Part shown: positions 1-6,147 of the stretch, piece by piece
Numbering within the stretch: position 1 is the stretch's first letter
Layout of the letters: every line of letters starts with the position of its first letter
Source of the DNA: an uncultured Prochlorococcus sp.
GTDB taxonomy: Bacteria; Cyanobacteriota; Cyanobacteriia; PCC-6307; Cyanobiaceae
Length of the DNA: 64,000 bases
Assembly (NCBI GenBank): GCA_902620895.1
Contig: CACNJU010000008.1
Span: 1-64,000 of the forward strand
Reading direction: 5' to 3'
Notes under the pieces: generated by a model
The model's input: the letters and a program-made list of their open reading frames with translations, nothing else
Told to the model about the DNA's origin: nothing
The model's database searches: none
Program-made: the position numbers and the translations under genes

Positions 1-141
1 AATAAACTTATTGTTATTAATCGGCTAAATAAAAGCCAAGTTCTTCAAATGGTGAATTTAGTTTCAATATCAAATGATTTCAATGATTTAAAGGACAACT
101 TGAAATGGGAAAGTTCTAAATCATTTCATCAAAATATTTAA
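1..141 (+). CDS. C-terminal end of an unrecognised protein, cut by window start
   Basis: An open frame runs from the first base to a TAA at 139-141 and encodes 46 residues (NKLIVINRLN at the left end, SFHQNI at the right). No ATG lies at its left edge, so it may be the tail of a longer gene whose 5' part is outside the window. A shorter start at the ATG at 49 is possible. Composition (Asn, Lys, Ser, Leu) fits this AT-rich genome and shows no domain. Chance openness cannot be excluded over so short a stretch. Confidence 0.4.
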   Translation, partial: NKLIVINRLNKSQVLQMVNLVSISNDFNDLKDNLKWESSKSFHQNI

Positions 142-248
142 GATACATATACTCATTGTTTTATTATTAATTCTTGAAATTTTCACAAGAGATTCTTATA
201 TCGTTAATTGAATTAAATAAGAGTTTTTAAATAATTTATATAAGCTAT

Positions 249-422
249 TCAAATAAATTTTTGATAGAAATTTTTCTTGTAAGAAACTTGCTCTTGATTA
301 CTATAATTAAGTATTCCTTTCTTATCCTTGTTAAAGGATTTAATTAATATTGTAGAGGTGATTATTATTATAAGTATTATTAGTAAATCTCCGACAGTAA
401 TCCCTCTCTCCTTTAGATTCAT
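249..422 (-). CDS. Small single-span membrane protein
   Basis: The chosen start gives 57 residues beginning MNLKERGITVGDLLI. A short charged N-terminus is followed by one strongly hydrophobic segment (LLIILIIIITSTILI, about residues 13-27) and a basic, Asn-rich tail, as in a single-pass inner or thylakoid membrane peptide. The frame could also start 33 bases upstream at 455 (MAIFKKNIWFI). I prefer the internal Met because I recall short picocyanobacterial proteins with the same GITVGDLLI opening. No Shine-Dalgarno supports either start. Function unknown. It sits in a cluster of other tiny genes. Confidence 0.6.
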   Translation of the reverse strand: MNLKERGITVGDLLIILIIIITSTILIKSFNKDKKGILNYSNQEQVSYKKNFYQKFI

Positions 423-585
423 GATAAACCATATATTTTTTTTAAATATAGCCATTATTATCTAATAAACTAATCTTTTTTACAAATGTGCTAAAAACAC
501 ATTATGAAGGAAATGTAAAAAGAATATAAAGTTATTGAGACTATAACCTTTTAAGTTATATAAAAAAAAAAGATGAATTCACTAT

Positions 586-765
586 ATGGAAGTCAAAAAA
601 AAAATTAGTAGTTATAACACTCCTTATTTTTTCTCTAAAGAGATGATTATCACAAAAAAATCACTTAACGAAAATCAACTCAAATTTACTTATCAGAAAC
701 AATTAATCTCAGATCTTGATAATAAGCACAAGGAATGGTCAAAATCGATTAATAGTAAATTTTAA
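586..765 (+). CDS. Small hypothetical protein, 59 residues
   Basis: ATG at 586 to TAA at 763-765 encodes 59 residues, lysine- and asparagine-rich, with aromatic residues (YNTPYFF near residue 10, a Trp near the C-terminus) and no hydrophobic span, so probably soluble and basic. Its stop overlaps by 4 bases the stop of the convergent small gene at 762-914, a packing seen elsewhere in this window between real genes. No domain recognised. It may be spurious; conservation in related strains would decide. Confidence 0.42.
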   Translation: MEVKKKISSYNTPYFFSKEMIITKKSLNENQLKFTYQKQLISDLDNKHKEWSKSINSKF

Positions 766-914
766 AAGCTTTCGTTGATTATATTTAAAAGTTTATTTCT
801 TTTATTTGTATTTTTTTCTTCCCAATTAAGTGTTACTTCATCATTAATGATAGGTTTTGCTTCATAAGCTAGATACCAAAGAATAAATCCGACAGGAAAT
901 AATAAAATATGCAT
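762..914 (-). CDS. Small membrane protein, 50 residues
   Basis: The minus-strand frame starts at an ATG (912-914) and ends at TAA (762-764). The product opens MHILLFPVGFILWYLAYEAK, one membrane-spanning segment at the extreme N-terminus. A hydrophilic tail follows (PIINDEVTLNWEEKNTNKR, residues 21-39), ending NIINESF. This N-in hydrophobic plus charged tail layout is common in small cyanobacterial membrane peptides. It is convergent with the 59-residue gene and divergent from the RHH gene at 991. Function unknown. Confidence 0.5.
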   Translation of the reverse strand: MHILLFPVGFILWYLAYEAKPIINDEVTLNWEEKNTNKRNKLLNIINESF

Positions 915-943
915 AGCAAGATTAGTTGACTTAAATCAAATAT

Positions 944-976
944 AGTGCAACACTTATAATATGCAAGTGTGACACT
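944..976 (+). promoter_or_regulatory. Promoter with two operator-like inverted repeats before the RHH gene
   Basis: A perfect TATAAT at 955-960 is bracketed by two similar 11-base dyads: AGTGCAACACT (944-954) directly upstream and AGTGTGACACT (966-976) directly downstream, the second a perfect 5+1+5 inverted repeat placed where transcription would start. No good -35 is at standard spacing; a TTGACT at 926-931 is 23 bases from the -10. The ATG of the RHH regulator is 14 bases beyond the second dyad. The layout is what an autorepressed promoter looks like; binding is inferred. Confidence 0.55.
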
Positions 977-990
977 AATTTTTTTAAATT

Positions 991-1362
991 ATGCCCTCTC
1001 CGAGGAAAAGAATTGGTTTTTTGCCAAGTGAAGAAGTGCATGAAATTATTGAAAAATTGTGCAGGGCTAATGAGTTTAGTCAGTCAAAAGTGACAGGATT
1101 ATTGGTTGAGGAAGCATTGAGGTCTCGGGGTGTGTTAAATGAATTTTATGGTCAAAATCAAAATAATAATAATAATAATGATTTTATAAATTTTTCTATT
1201 GATCACGAAACGTTTTCTGAAAATAATAAATCTCCACTTAATGTTGACGAATATGTAGTTAATAAAAAAGTATTATCTGACAATATCAAAATGATGCATG
1301 AATTTATTGAGTTTAAGTATTTTAAGAAAGTTATGAAGCGAAATAACAACATTATTGAATAA
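991..1362 (+). CDS. Putative ribbon-helix-helix DNA-binding regulator
   Basis: The 123-residue product has a basic N-terminus and a strand-helix-helix pattern over about residues 5-47 (KRIGFLPSEEVHEIIEKL, then SQSKVTGLLVEEALRSRG) that resembles ribbon-helix-helix (Arc/MetJ/CopG-type) DNA-binding folds. A poly-Asn linker encoded by AAT repeats (around residues 58-64) and an unstructured, then helical, C-terminal part follow. RHH proteins bind DNA as dimers and often repress their own promoter. Here two AGTGnnACACT-like dyads flank the -10 and a third lies over the stop codon. No partner toxin gene is adjacent. The fold call is by eye and moderate. Confidence 0.62.
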   Translation: MPSPRKRIGFLPSEEVHEIIEKLCRANEFSQSKVTGLLVEEALRSRGVLNEFYGQNQNNNNNNDFINFSIDHETFSENNKSPLNVDEYVVNKKVLSDNIKMMHEFIEFKYFKKVMKRNNNIIE

Positions 1363-1378
1363 ATAGTGTCACACTATT
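1362..1378. promoter_or_regulatory. Third copy of the AGTGTnACACT dyad, just after the RHH gene
   Basis: AATAGTGTCACACTATT is an 8+1+8 perfect inverted repeat whose core AGTGTCACACT (1365-1375) matches the dyad upstream of the same gene (AGTGTGACACT) except for the central base. It begins on the last base of the stop codon. It could be a second regulator-binding site or a weak 3' hairpin (7 bp, 3-base loop), but no T-run follows. Confidence 0.5.
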
Positions 1379-1487
1379 AATCTTTCTATGAGAATGCTTT
1401 TCAATGGAATTTAGAAATTAAGCAAAGATAAATATTTTTGAATATTTCTAATCAACTTCTTAAAGAGGGATCCAAAATAAATTGAAT

Positions 1488-1553
1488 CTTTAAAAATTCA
1501 GCGGACTAAATCCTCGTGGAGATATGAACCTTAGCCCGCTATAGAAAAATAGC
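1488..1553 (-). ncRNA. Candidate structured RNA or terminator on the minus strand
   Basis: Bases 1500-1509 and 1531-1540 form a 10-bp stem. Read on the minus strand every position pairs (one G-U: AGCGGGCTAA with TTAGTCCGCT); read on the plus strand the same position is an A-C mismatch. A 21-base loop holds a possible small inner helix. A run of five T follows on the minus strand (within 1488-1499). A second overlapping hairpin (GCTAT/ATAGC, 1538-1553) would compete with it. No minus-strand gene ends nearby, so a free-standing small RNA with its own terminator is the best guess. I matched it to no known family. Confidence 0.35.
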
Positions 1554-1630
1554 AATAAAAAAATATAAATACAATAAGTATGTAAATTTACTTTTGATTT
1601 AAAATTGGAATATAAAAACTCTAAATATAA

Positions 1631-1783
1631 ATGGCAGTAAGTGAATTAAATGAAGATACACAGGATCAAATATGTGATCTTCTTGAAAATCTTCAGCAAA
1701 TAGAGAAACTTAAAAATAAAGATATACGAATTTTGCTTGATAAGATAGTTAGAAAATATGGAGGAAAAGTAGTAAATAAATGA
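1631..1783 (+). CDS. Small hypothetical protein, coupled to the thioredoxin-like gene
   Basis: ATG at 1631 to TGA at 1781-1783 encodes 50 residues (MAVSELNEDTQDQICDLLEN at the start, KIVRKYGGKVVNK at the end), soluble and probably two amphipathic helices with an acidic first half and a basic second half. Its stop overlaps the next ATG in an ATGA junction, a strong sign of translational coupling to the thioredoxin-like protein. No domain recognised. The overlap makes it more credible than its length alone would. Confidence 0.55.
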   Translation: MAVSELNEDTQDQICDLLENLQQIEKLKNKDIRILLDKIVRKYGGKVVNK

Positions 1784-2169
1784 AACGCCTATTTATCCCA
1801 CTATTAGTTTTGCTTACTTTCCCAAATGTTGTAAATAGCTCCCACTTAAATAATCAAAGAGAACTTATAGTCACCTCAGAAAGCACTAGGGAATCAATCG
1901 ATTTGGCAAAATACCTTAAAGATAATGGCGTAATTAAATATTCAGCATATTGGTGTCCTAATTGCCTTATTCAAAGTGAATTATTTGGAAAGCAAGCTTA
2001 TAGAGAACTTAATGTAGTTGAATGTGCAAGAGATGGTATAAACAGTCAAACTCAATTATGCATTGATAAAAAAATTAAAGGGTTTCCCACATGGGAAATA
2101 AATGGAAAACTAATTTTAGGTGTACTTTCACTTAAAGAGTTATCAAAGTTGACTGGATTTAAGAATTAA
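1780..2169 (+). CDS. Exported thioredoxin-like protein (VKOR-type Trx domain)
   Basis: 129 residues. Residues 1-20 form a signal peptide (MKRLFIPLLVLLTFPNVVNS). The rest is a thioredoxin-like fold with the redox motif WCPNC (Cys59, Cys62) preceded by KYSAYW, two further cysteines (VVECARDG and TQLCIDKK) and a cis-Pro signature GFPTWEING. This pattern matches, from family knowledge, the periplasmic or lumenal thioredoxin-like domain fused to cyanobacterial VKOR proteins, which pass oxidising equivalents to secreted substrates. Here the VKOR membrane part is absent, so it stands alone. Likely role: disulfide formation or isomerisation outside the cytoplasm, with the VKOR partner elsewhere. Confidence 0.78.
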   Translation: MKRLFIPLLVLLTFPNVVNSSHLNNQRELIVTSESTRESIDLAKYLKDNGVIKYSAYWCPNCLIQSELFGKQAYRELNVVECARDGINSQTQLCIDKKIKGFPTWEINGKLILGVLSLKELSKLTGFKN

Positions 2170-2192
2170 GGAAAATGTAAGATGAATAATGG

Positions 2193-2342
2193 TTAGATAT
2201 TAAAGGTTATTTCTTGAGTACCTTTCATACATCCTCCAGCTGGATAGTTAATTACTTTTTTTGATATTAATCCAATACTTATAGCAACTATTCCAATACC
2301 AAATAAAGCTCTGGATCTTTTGCTTGAGATGAGATACTTCAT
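2193..2342 (-). CDS. Small membrane protein, 49 residues
   Basis: ATG at 2340-2342 to TAA at 2193-2195. The product begins with a basic stretch (MKYLISSKRSR), has one hydrophobic segment (ALFGIGIVAISIGLI, about residues 12-26) and ends with INYPAGGCMKGTQEITFNI, carrying a conserved-looking PAGGC motif. It reads like a positive-inside single-pass peptide. I have a vague memory of similar picocyanobacterial peptides but no name or function. It converges with the thioredoxin-like gene. Confidence 0.55.
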   Translation of the reverse strand: MKYLISSKRSRALFGIGIVAISIGLISKKVINYPAGGCMKGTQEITFNI

Positions 2343-2567
2343 TGGATATTTAATAATTATTAAACAGTTGAGATTGTTAAATTATAACGAGAATTTTTTT
2401 GTTAAAAAATAACAAGTAAATCTAAAGCTATAATTTTTTTAAAATTAATTTTAGATATTAGATATCTTGATAATCCTTAATCAATAAATTCTTATATATC
2501 TTTTTTTAGTATTTAAAGTTTGTATTTGACAGTCTTTTTATAATTAAAATGAGACTTTTATTTTTTT

Positions 2568-2699
2568 ATGAAAAATAAAGAATTTAATGTGACTCAAGGA
2601 ATGGCTTTATTACTTTTGAAGCCATTAAATTTACCCGCTAACTACGTCCTAAATCTCATTATTTACATAACTAATCCTAGTAACAATATTGGATACTAA
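2568..2699 (+). CDS. Small hypothetical protein, 43 residues
   Basis: ATG at 2568 to TAA at 2697-2699, product MKNKEFNVTQGMALLLLKPL followed by about 23 residues, with a moderately hydrophobic middle. A TATAAT at 2539-2544 lies about 24 bases upstream. Its stop overlaps the stop of the convergent DUF1651 gene by 4 bases, as for several real convergent pairs here. Function unknown; it may be spurious. Confidence 0.4.
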   Translation: MKNKEFNVTQGMALLLLKPLNLPANYVLNLIIYITNPSNNIGY

Positions 2700-2947
2700 T
2701 AGTCTTCCCAAATTGGTTTGGTTTTCCTCCAACCTTGAGCGATTAACTTTCTCCATTCATTTCTAGCTTTATCAATTTTAAGTTCTTCTCTGGTTGTCAT
2801 AAGAGGTGGTTCTTTTCCTAAAACACCAAGAATTCTCCCAGAGTCAATAAACATATATTCAAAAAATTTATCTTTATTTTGATTATTCTTTGAAAACCTT
2901 TTAACCCTTGAACGATTCGAATTAATAAGCCAAAAATTTTCTGCCAA
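2696..2947 (-). CDS. DUF1651 family protein
   Basis: 83 residues with the hallmarks I associate with the picocyanobacterial DUF1651 family: an N-terminal WLINSNRSRVKRF block, a central GRILGVLGKEPPLMTTREE segment and a C-terminal ARNEWRKLIAQGWRKTKPIW block. No membrane span. The family has no known function and is common in variable regions of marine picocyanobacteria. It lies 11 bases downstream of clpS on the same strand and may be cotranscribed. Confidence 0.72.
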   Translation of the reverse strand: MAENFWLINSNRSRVKRFSKNNQNKDKFFEYMFIDSGRILGVLGKEPPLMTTREELKIDKARNEWRKLIAQGWRKTKPIWEDY

Positions 2948-2958
2948 TCTTACTTATT

Positions 2959-3246
2959 TTATGTTTTCTCAATTGGAGCCATTGTTAATCCATTGCTGAA
3001 TAGTTGCTCATGATATAGCTCTGCCTGTTCAAGATTACCTCTCCATACCTCTGCAGATCCTATCTTGTCAACTTTGATGGTTAGATCCCATGCTCTTTGT
3101 TCACTCATTCTTGGGATTATTGTTAGAAGACAATTTGCGACATGCTGAAAAGTATTAAAATTGTCATCAAGAACTATAACTCTTGCTTCTGGATATTTTT
3201 CTTTAGATTTTTTTGGATTTAAGACTGTGCCGAGTGAATTAAACAT
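2959..3246 (-). CDS. clpS: ATP-dependent Clp protease adaptor ClpS
   Basis: 95 residues. ClpS docks on the N-domain of the ClpC/ClpA chaperone and delivers proteins with destabilising N-terminal residues to ClpP. The diagnostic block VIVLDDNFNTFQHVANCL (about residues 23-40) corresponds to the usual DDDxNTfehV substrate-pocket motif. RAWDLTIKVDKIGSAEVWRG (about 51-70) replaces the usual A..L...vH..G.a.v. The Lys in KVDK stands where most ClpS have His, a change seen by eye that may mark the cyanobacterial ClpS2-like branch. Gene is monocistronic or leads DUF1651. Confidence 0.85.
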   Translation of the reverse strand: MFNSLGTVLNPKKSKEKYPEARVIVLDDNFNTFQHVANCLLTIIPRMSEQRAWDLTIKVDKIGSAEVWRGNLEQAELYHEQLFSNGLTMAPIEKT

Positions 3247-3312
3247 TTTGTCTTTAATAGTTTTATTAAATTAAAAATTCACCTATGTTCTTCAATTGAA
3301 AAGTATTGAAAA

Positions 3313-3386
<74 letters not shown>

Positions 3387-3415
3387 ATGAAAATATTGTA
3401 AGGCATTGGTAGTAC

Positions 3416-3898
3416 TTAATTGCCATTTTGAAAATTTATTTGTTTGTGGGCCTCATATATAGCAATTCCGCATGCTACAGAAAGGTTTAGACTTCTAACA
3501 CCTTTTTGATCATTATTCCCAGTCTGTATATTCGGCATAAATATTGATATTAAAAAGTCGCTTTTATCAATAATGGAATCGGGTAATCCTGAATCCTCTC
3601 TCCCAAATAGCAAAATATCATCTTGCTTAAATTTAAAATCCTTCAAATATAATCCATTTTTTTTACTAAAAGAGATTATTCTTTTTGATGATTTTGACGC
3701 TAAAAATTTTTCAAAATTCTCATACTGATTAACAGTAACTAGAGGCCAATAGTCTAATCCTGCTCTTTTTAAATATTTATCTTCTATCTTAAAACCCAAG
3801 GGCTCTATAAGATTTAAAGGTATATTAAATGCAGCACATGATCTGGCGATGTTACCAGTATTTTGTGGGATTCTAGGTTCAAAAAGAGCGACTTCCAA
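3416..3898 (-). CDS. trmL: tRNA (cytidine/uridine-34-2'-O)-methyltransferase TrmL
   Basis: 160 residues, the usual length for the minimal SPOUT enzyme TrmL (YibK), which methylates the wobble ribose of some leucine tRNAs using SAM. Diagnostic SpoU blocks are present: EPRIPQNTGNIARSCAAF near residues 7-24 (motif 1), LLFGREDSGLP around 96-106 (motif 2, knot) and RSLNLSVACGIAIYEAH around 135-151 (motif 3). No extra RNA-binding domain. Two bases separate it from cobU upstream, so the two are probably cotranscribed. Confidence 0.9.
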   Translation of the reverse strand: MEVALFEPRIPQNTGNIARSCAAFNIPLNLIEPLGFKIEDKYLKRAGLDYWPLVTVNQYENFEKFLASKSSKRIISFSKKNGLYLKDFKFKQDDILLFGREDSGLPDSIIDKSDFLISIFMPNIQTGNNDQKGVRSLNLSVACGIAIYEAHKQINFQNGN

Positions 3899-3900
3899 TT

Positions 3901-4461
3901 TTAAGTAGGTATTTCAATACTTATTTCATCTATTTTGATTGCTCTGCCGTTTATAGCCAACCAATTATCTTTTGATATTTTGGTTATTCTCTTTTGAAGT
4001 TCGCCGATTCTTTCAATATATGTATTACCAATTTTATATTCAGAGACCAGGCTCCAACCTACTTGTTCTCCAACAATAATTGTTATGATTTTTCTTCTAA
4101 TTAAAAGACTTATAAGTGAATTCATTTTTGTTGACCATTCATTTTGTTTCTTACCAATACTTTGCATAACGAATCCGCCAATAGAATCAATTAATAATGG
4201 ACCTTCTTCTTTCCTTAATGTATTTAATAGATCTGTCGTTTCTATTAATTTCCAATCTTTTGGCCTTCTTTTTCGATGTAAATTAATTTTATCTTGCCAT
4301 TCTTTATCATCCAAATTGTTTTCAGATAAAGCAACATATGACATGTTTTGTATCTTCTTTGCGAGATATTCTGCAAATTCACTTTTGCCACTCTTGGTCC
4401 CACCTGTAATAAAAACTAAATGAGATGAATATTCATTAATACTTAATGCATTAGCATTCAT
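3901..4461 (-). CDS. cobU: Adenosylcobinamide kinase / adenosylcobinamide-phosphate guanylyltransferase
   Basis: 186 residues. CobU/CobP phosphorylates adenosylcobinamide and then attaches GMP, activating it for nucleotide-loop assembly in cobalamin synthesis. The P-loop GGTKSGKSEFAE sits near residues 20-31, a WRRRPKDW-like substrate segment is seen as HRKRRPKDWKLIET (about 62-75), and the Walker B-like LLIDSIGGFV and IIVGEQVGWSLV blocks follow. The length matches the family. It sits upstream of trmL with a 2-base gap. It forms part of the same B12 theme as cobN and metH in this window. Confidence 0.87.
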   Translation of the reverse strand: MNANALSINEYSSHLVFITGGTKSGKSEFAEYLAKKIQNMSYVALSENNLDDKEWQDKINLHRKRRPKDWKLIETTDLLNTLRKEEGPLLIDSIGGFVMQSIGKKQNEWSTKMNSLISLLIRRKIITIIVGEQVGWSLVSEYKIGNTYIERIGELQKRITKISKDNWLAINGRAIKIDEISIEIPT

Positions 4462-4471
4462 AAATTCTCTA

Positions 4472-4783
4472 TTATTTAGAGAAATACCACCATGTTGCTA
4501 AAGGAATAATTGTGGCAGCAATTAACAAACCTATAACTATATAAGTAGCAGTTGAACTCTCAGTATCTTTTGATCTCATAGTGTTAAAATTTGGATCCAC
4601 TACAGGGTTGTCGATAGATGAGGGCTGACTTTTTTCATAATTTATAATAGTCTTCTGTTGAGTAATACCAAAATATTTATTTAAACTACTAATTTCATTT
4701 GCGTAAGTATTCGAAGGGATAAGAATAAAAATCAAGCCAGTAAAGATAAGGGAAAGTATATATTTATTGATGTTTAAGTTCAT
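4472..4783 (-). CDS. Exported, membrane-anchored hypothetical protein
   Basis: 103 residues. The N-terminus is a signal peptide or anchor (KYILSLIFTGLIFILIPSNTYA, cleavage likely after Ala28). The middle is Ser/Asn/Thr-rich and hydrophilic (about 29-78). The C-terminus is a membrane span, TATYIVIGLLIAATIIPLATWW (about 79-100), with a short basic end. If the signal peptide is cleaved, the middle faces the lumen or periplasm. No known domain. Ten bases upstream of cobU, same strand, so possibly in that operon. Confidence 0.65.
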   Translation of the reverse strand: MNLNINKYILSLIFTGLIFILIPSNTYANEISSLNKYFGITQQKTIINYEKSQPSSIDNPVVDPNFNTMRSKDTESSTATYIVIGLLIAATIIPLATWWYFSK

Positions 4784-4894
4784 TTTAAAAGGTTTTGGTT
4801 AATTATATATTAAAAACCATATGTTTGAGTAATTTTAAATGTTCTAAACAATATAATATTTGCATAATTTAATTAGAAATAACATATTTAAAAT

Positions 4895-5521
4895 ATGGGA
4901 TTCAATGGGAAATCATTAATATCAGTCGGTGTAATACTCTTTATTTTTCAGATAGCAAATTTCATTTCAATAGAAACAATCACTCCTGAACTTGAAAGAG
5001 CACAAGTTTTAGCTGCAATAGCTTCACTAATTATTATTTTGATAGGTTTTTTATTTAAACAATTCGAACCATTAGCTGGTGAAAAAGTCGCTTTAAAAGG
5101 AGAAAATAAGTTTATCTTCGATAGAAACATGCCCGATGAAGTTATTGATGAACTTGCATGGGGTTCAGAAGCGATATTAACTTCTACAGCAGCAGCAGCA
5201 ATACTAATCCACAATGATGGAGTTAATATATTGAGAAGGGGAATCACTTCTAGTAATGATTTTAAACCTGGAGAAACTTGTCTGAGATCTATAAAAGATA
5301 TGAAATTAATATCATTGGCAAACACTAAATTTTATCCTGGAAGAGATGAATTTTTTAATTTTTGTGCGGAAATTCCTTCCATCTTAGTTGTACCTATAAA
5401 TAATAAGGCTTTTATATTGATAGGAGGTTGGAGTGCTAAGTGTTTTACGAAATCAGATGAAAAATGGATTAAAAACTGGTCCAAAAAAATTAATAATATT
5501 TTATCAAAAAATAAAATTTAA
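4895..5521 (+). CDS. CCB2/CCB4-like cofactor assembly factor for cytochrome b6
   Basis: 208 residues. Two N-terminal membrane segments (LISVGVILFIFQIANFI, about 8-24, and LAAIASLIIILIGFLF, about 39-54) precede a soluble domain with a conserved-looking LAWGSEAILTSTAAAAIL block and VPINNKAFILIGGWSAKCFT near the C-terminus. This is the architecture of the CCB2/CCB4 family, which in chloroplasts is needed to attach heme c-i to cytochrome b6. The assignment comes from memory of the family. It is convergent with lptC, stops overlapping by 4 bases. Confidence 0.72.
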   Translation: MGFNGKSLISVGVILFIFQIANFISIETITPELERAQVLAAIASLIIILIGFLFKQFEPLAGEKVALKGENKFIFDRNMPDEVIDELAWGSEAILTSTAAAAILIHNDGVNILRRGITSSNDFKPGETCLRSIKDMKLISLANTKFYPGRDEFFNFCAEIPSILVVPINNKAFILIGGWSAKCFTKSDEKWIKNWSKKINNILSKNKI

Positions 5522-6147
5522 AAATAAATTATTGATTTAACTCTTTTATCTTTTGCTTTAAAACTTACTGATTCTGTATTTAGATTATAGTAGGCATTTT
5601 CTGAATTTATTTCATATTTATTTTCGTTATTTTCATCTTTAATTATATATTTTACTGGATAAAAAAATTCAATTATGTTGTCTTTGTCCAATATGGCTTT
5701 TCCTGAATTTAAAATGATATTTTGATTTTCAAATCTAATATTACCTTCTAATAGATAGTTAGTCTTTTCTATATTCCAAATAAAACTATCAGCATATAAA
5801 ATATCCTGATCTTTTTTAAGGGTTTTTAATTTAACATTTCCTTTCAATTTCAGGAGTTTATTGTTGTCTGATAGTGTAGATTCTTCTGAACTAATAATAT
5901 ATTTAGTTTCTTCACCACTGATAATGTTAATGATAGGTTTTTTTAGTTCAAATCTTAATTCAATATTGTCATAAATTGAATTTGGACTAGTAATAGAATA
6001 TATTTTATCTCCACTTTTAGAATAAATAGTCATATCTAAACTGTTTATCTTTTGTATAACTTTATTTTCATTAATTACATTTGGGGCACAACCAAATATA
6101 AATAATGGAAGGAAAAATATTAATCTATAAATGTTGCTCATACTCAA
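5518..6147 (-). CDS. lptC: LptC-like lipopolysaccharide export protein
   Basis: 209 residues. A hydrophobic N-terminus ends in a lipobox-like FIFGC (Cys20), suggesting a lipoprotein, where E. coli LptC has a membrane helix. The rest is beta-rich with repeated strands of the LptC/OstA jellyroll type (SEESTLSDNNKLLKLKGNV, SGKAILDKDNIIEFF). LptC links the LptBFG transporter to the LptA bridge carrying LPS to the outer membrane. Its start overlaps the end of metG by 23 bases; an alternative start two codons downstream (6141) is equally plausible. Confidence 0.75.
   Translation of the reverse strand: MSMSNIYRLIFFLPLFIFGCAPNVINENKVIQKINSLDMTIYSKSGDKIYSITSPNSIYDNIELRFELKKPIINIISGEETKYIISSEESTLSDNNKLLKLKGNVKLKTLKKDQDILYADSFIWNIEKTNYLLEGNIRFENQNIILNSGKAILDKDNIIEFFYPVKYIIKDENNENKYEINSENAYYNLNTESVSFKAKDKRVKSIIYF

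Noticed and set aside
1159-1180. AAT triplet repeat
   Set aside because: Simply encodes the poly-Asn linker of the RHH protein.
1582-1591. Palindrome GTAAATTTAC before the 50-residue gene
   Set aside because: Perfect AT-rich palindromes of this length are expected by chance in such DNA and no second copy was found.
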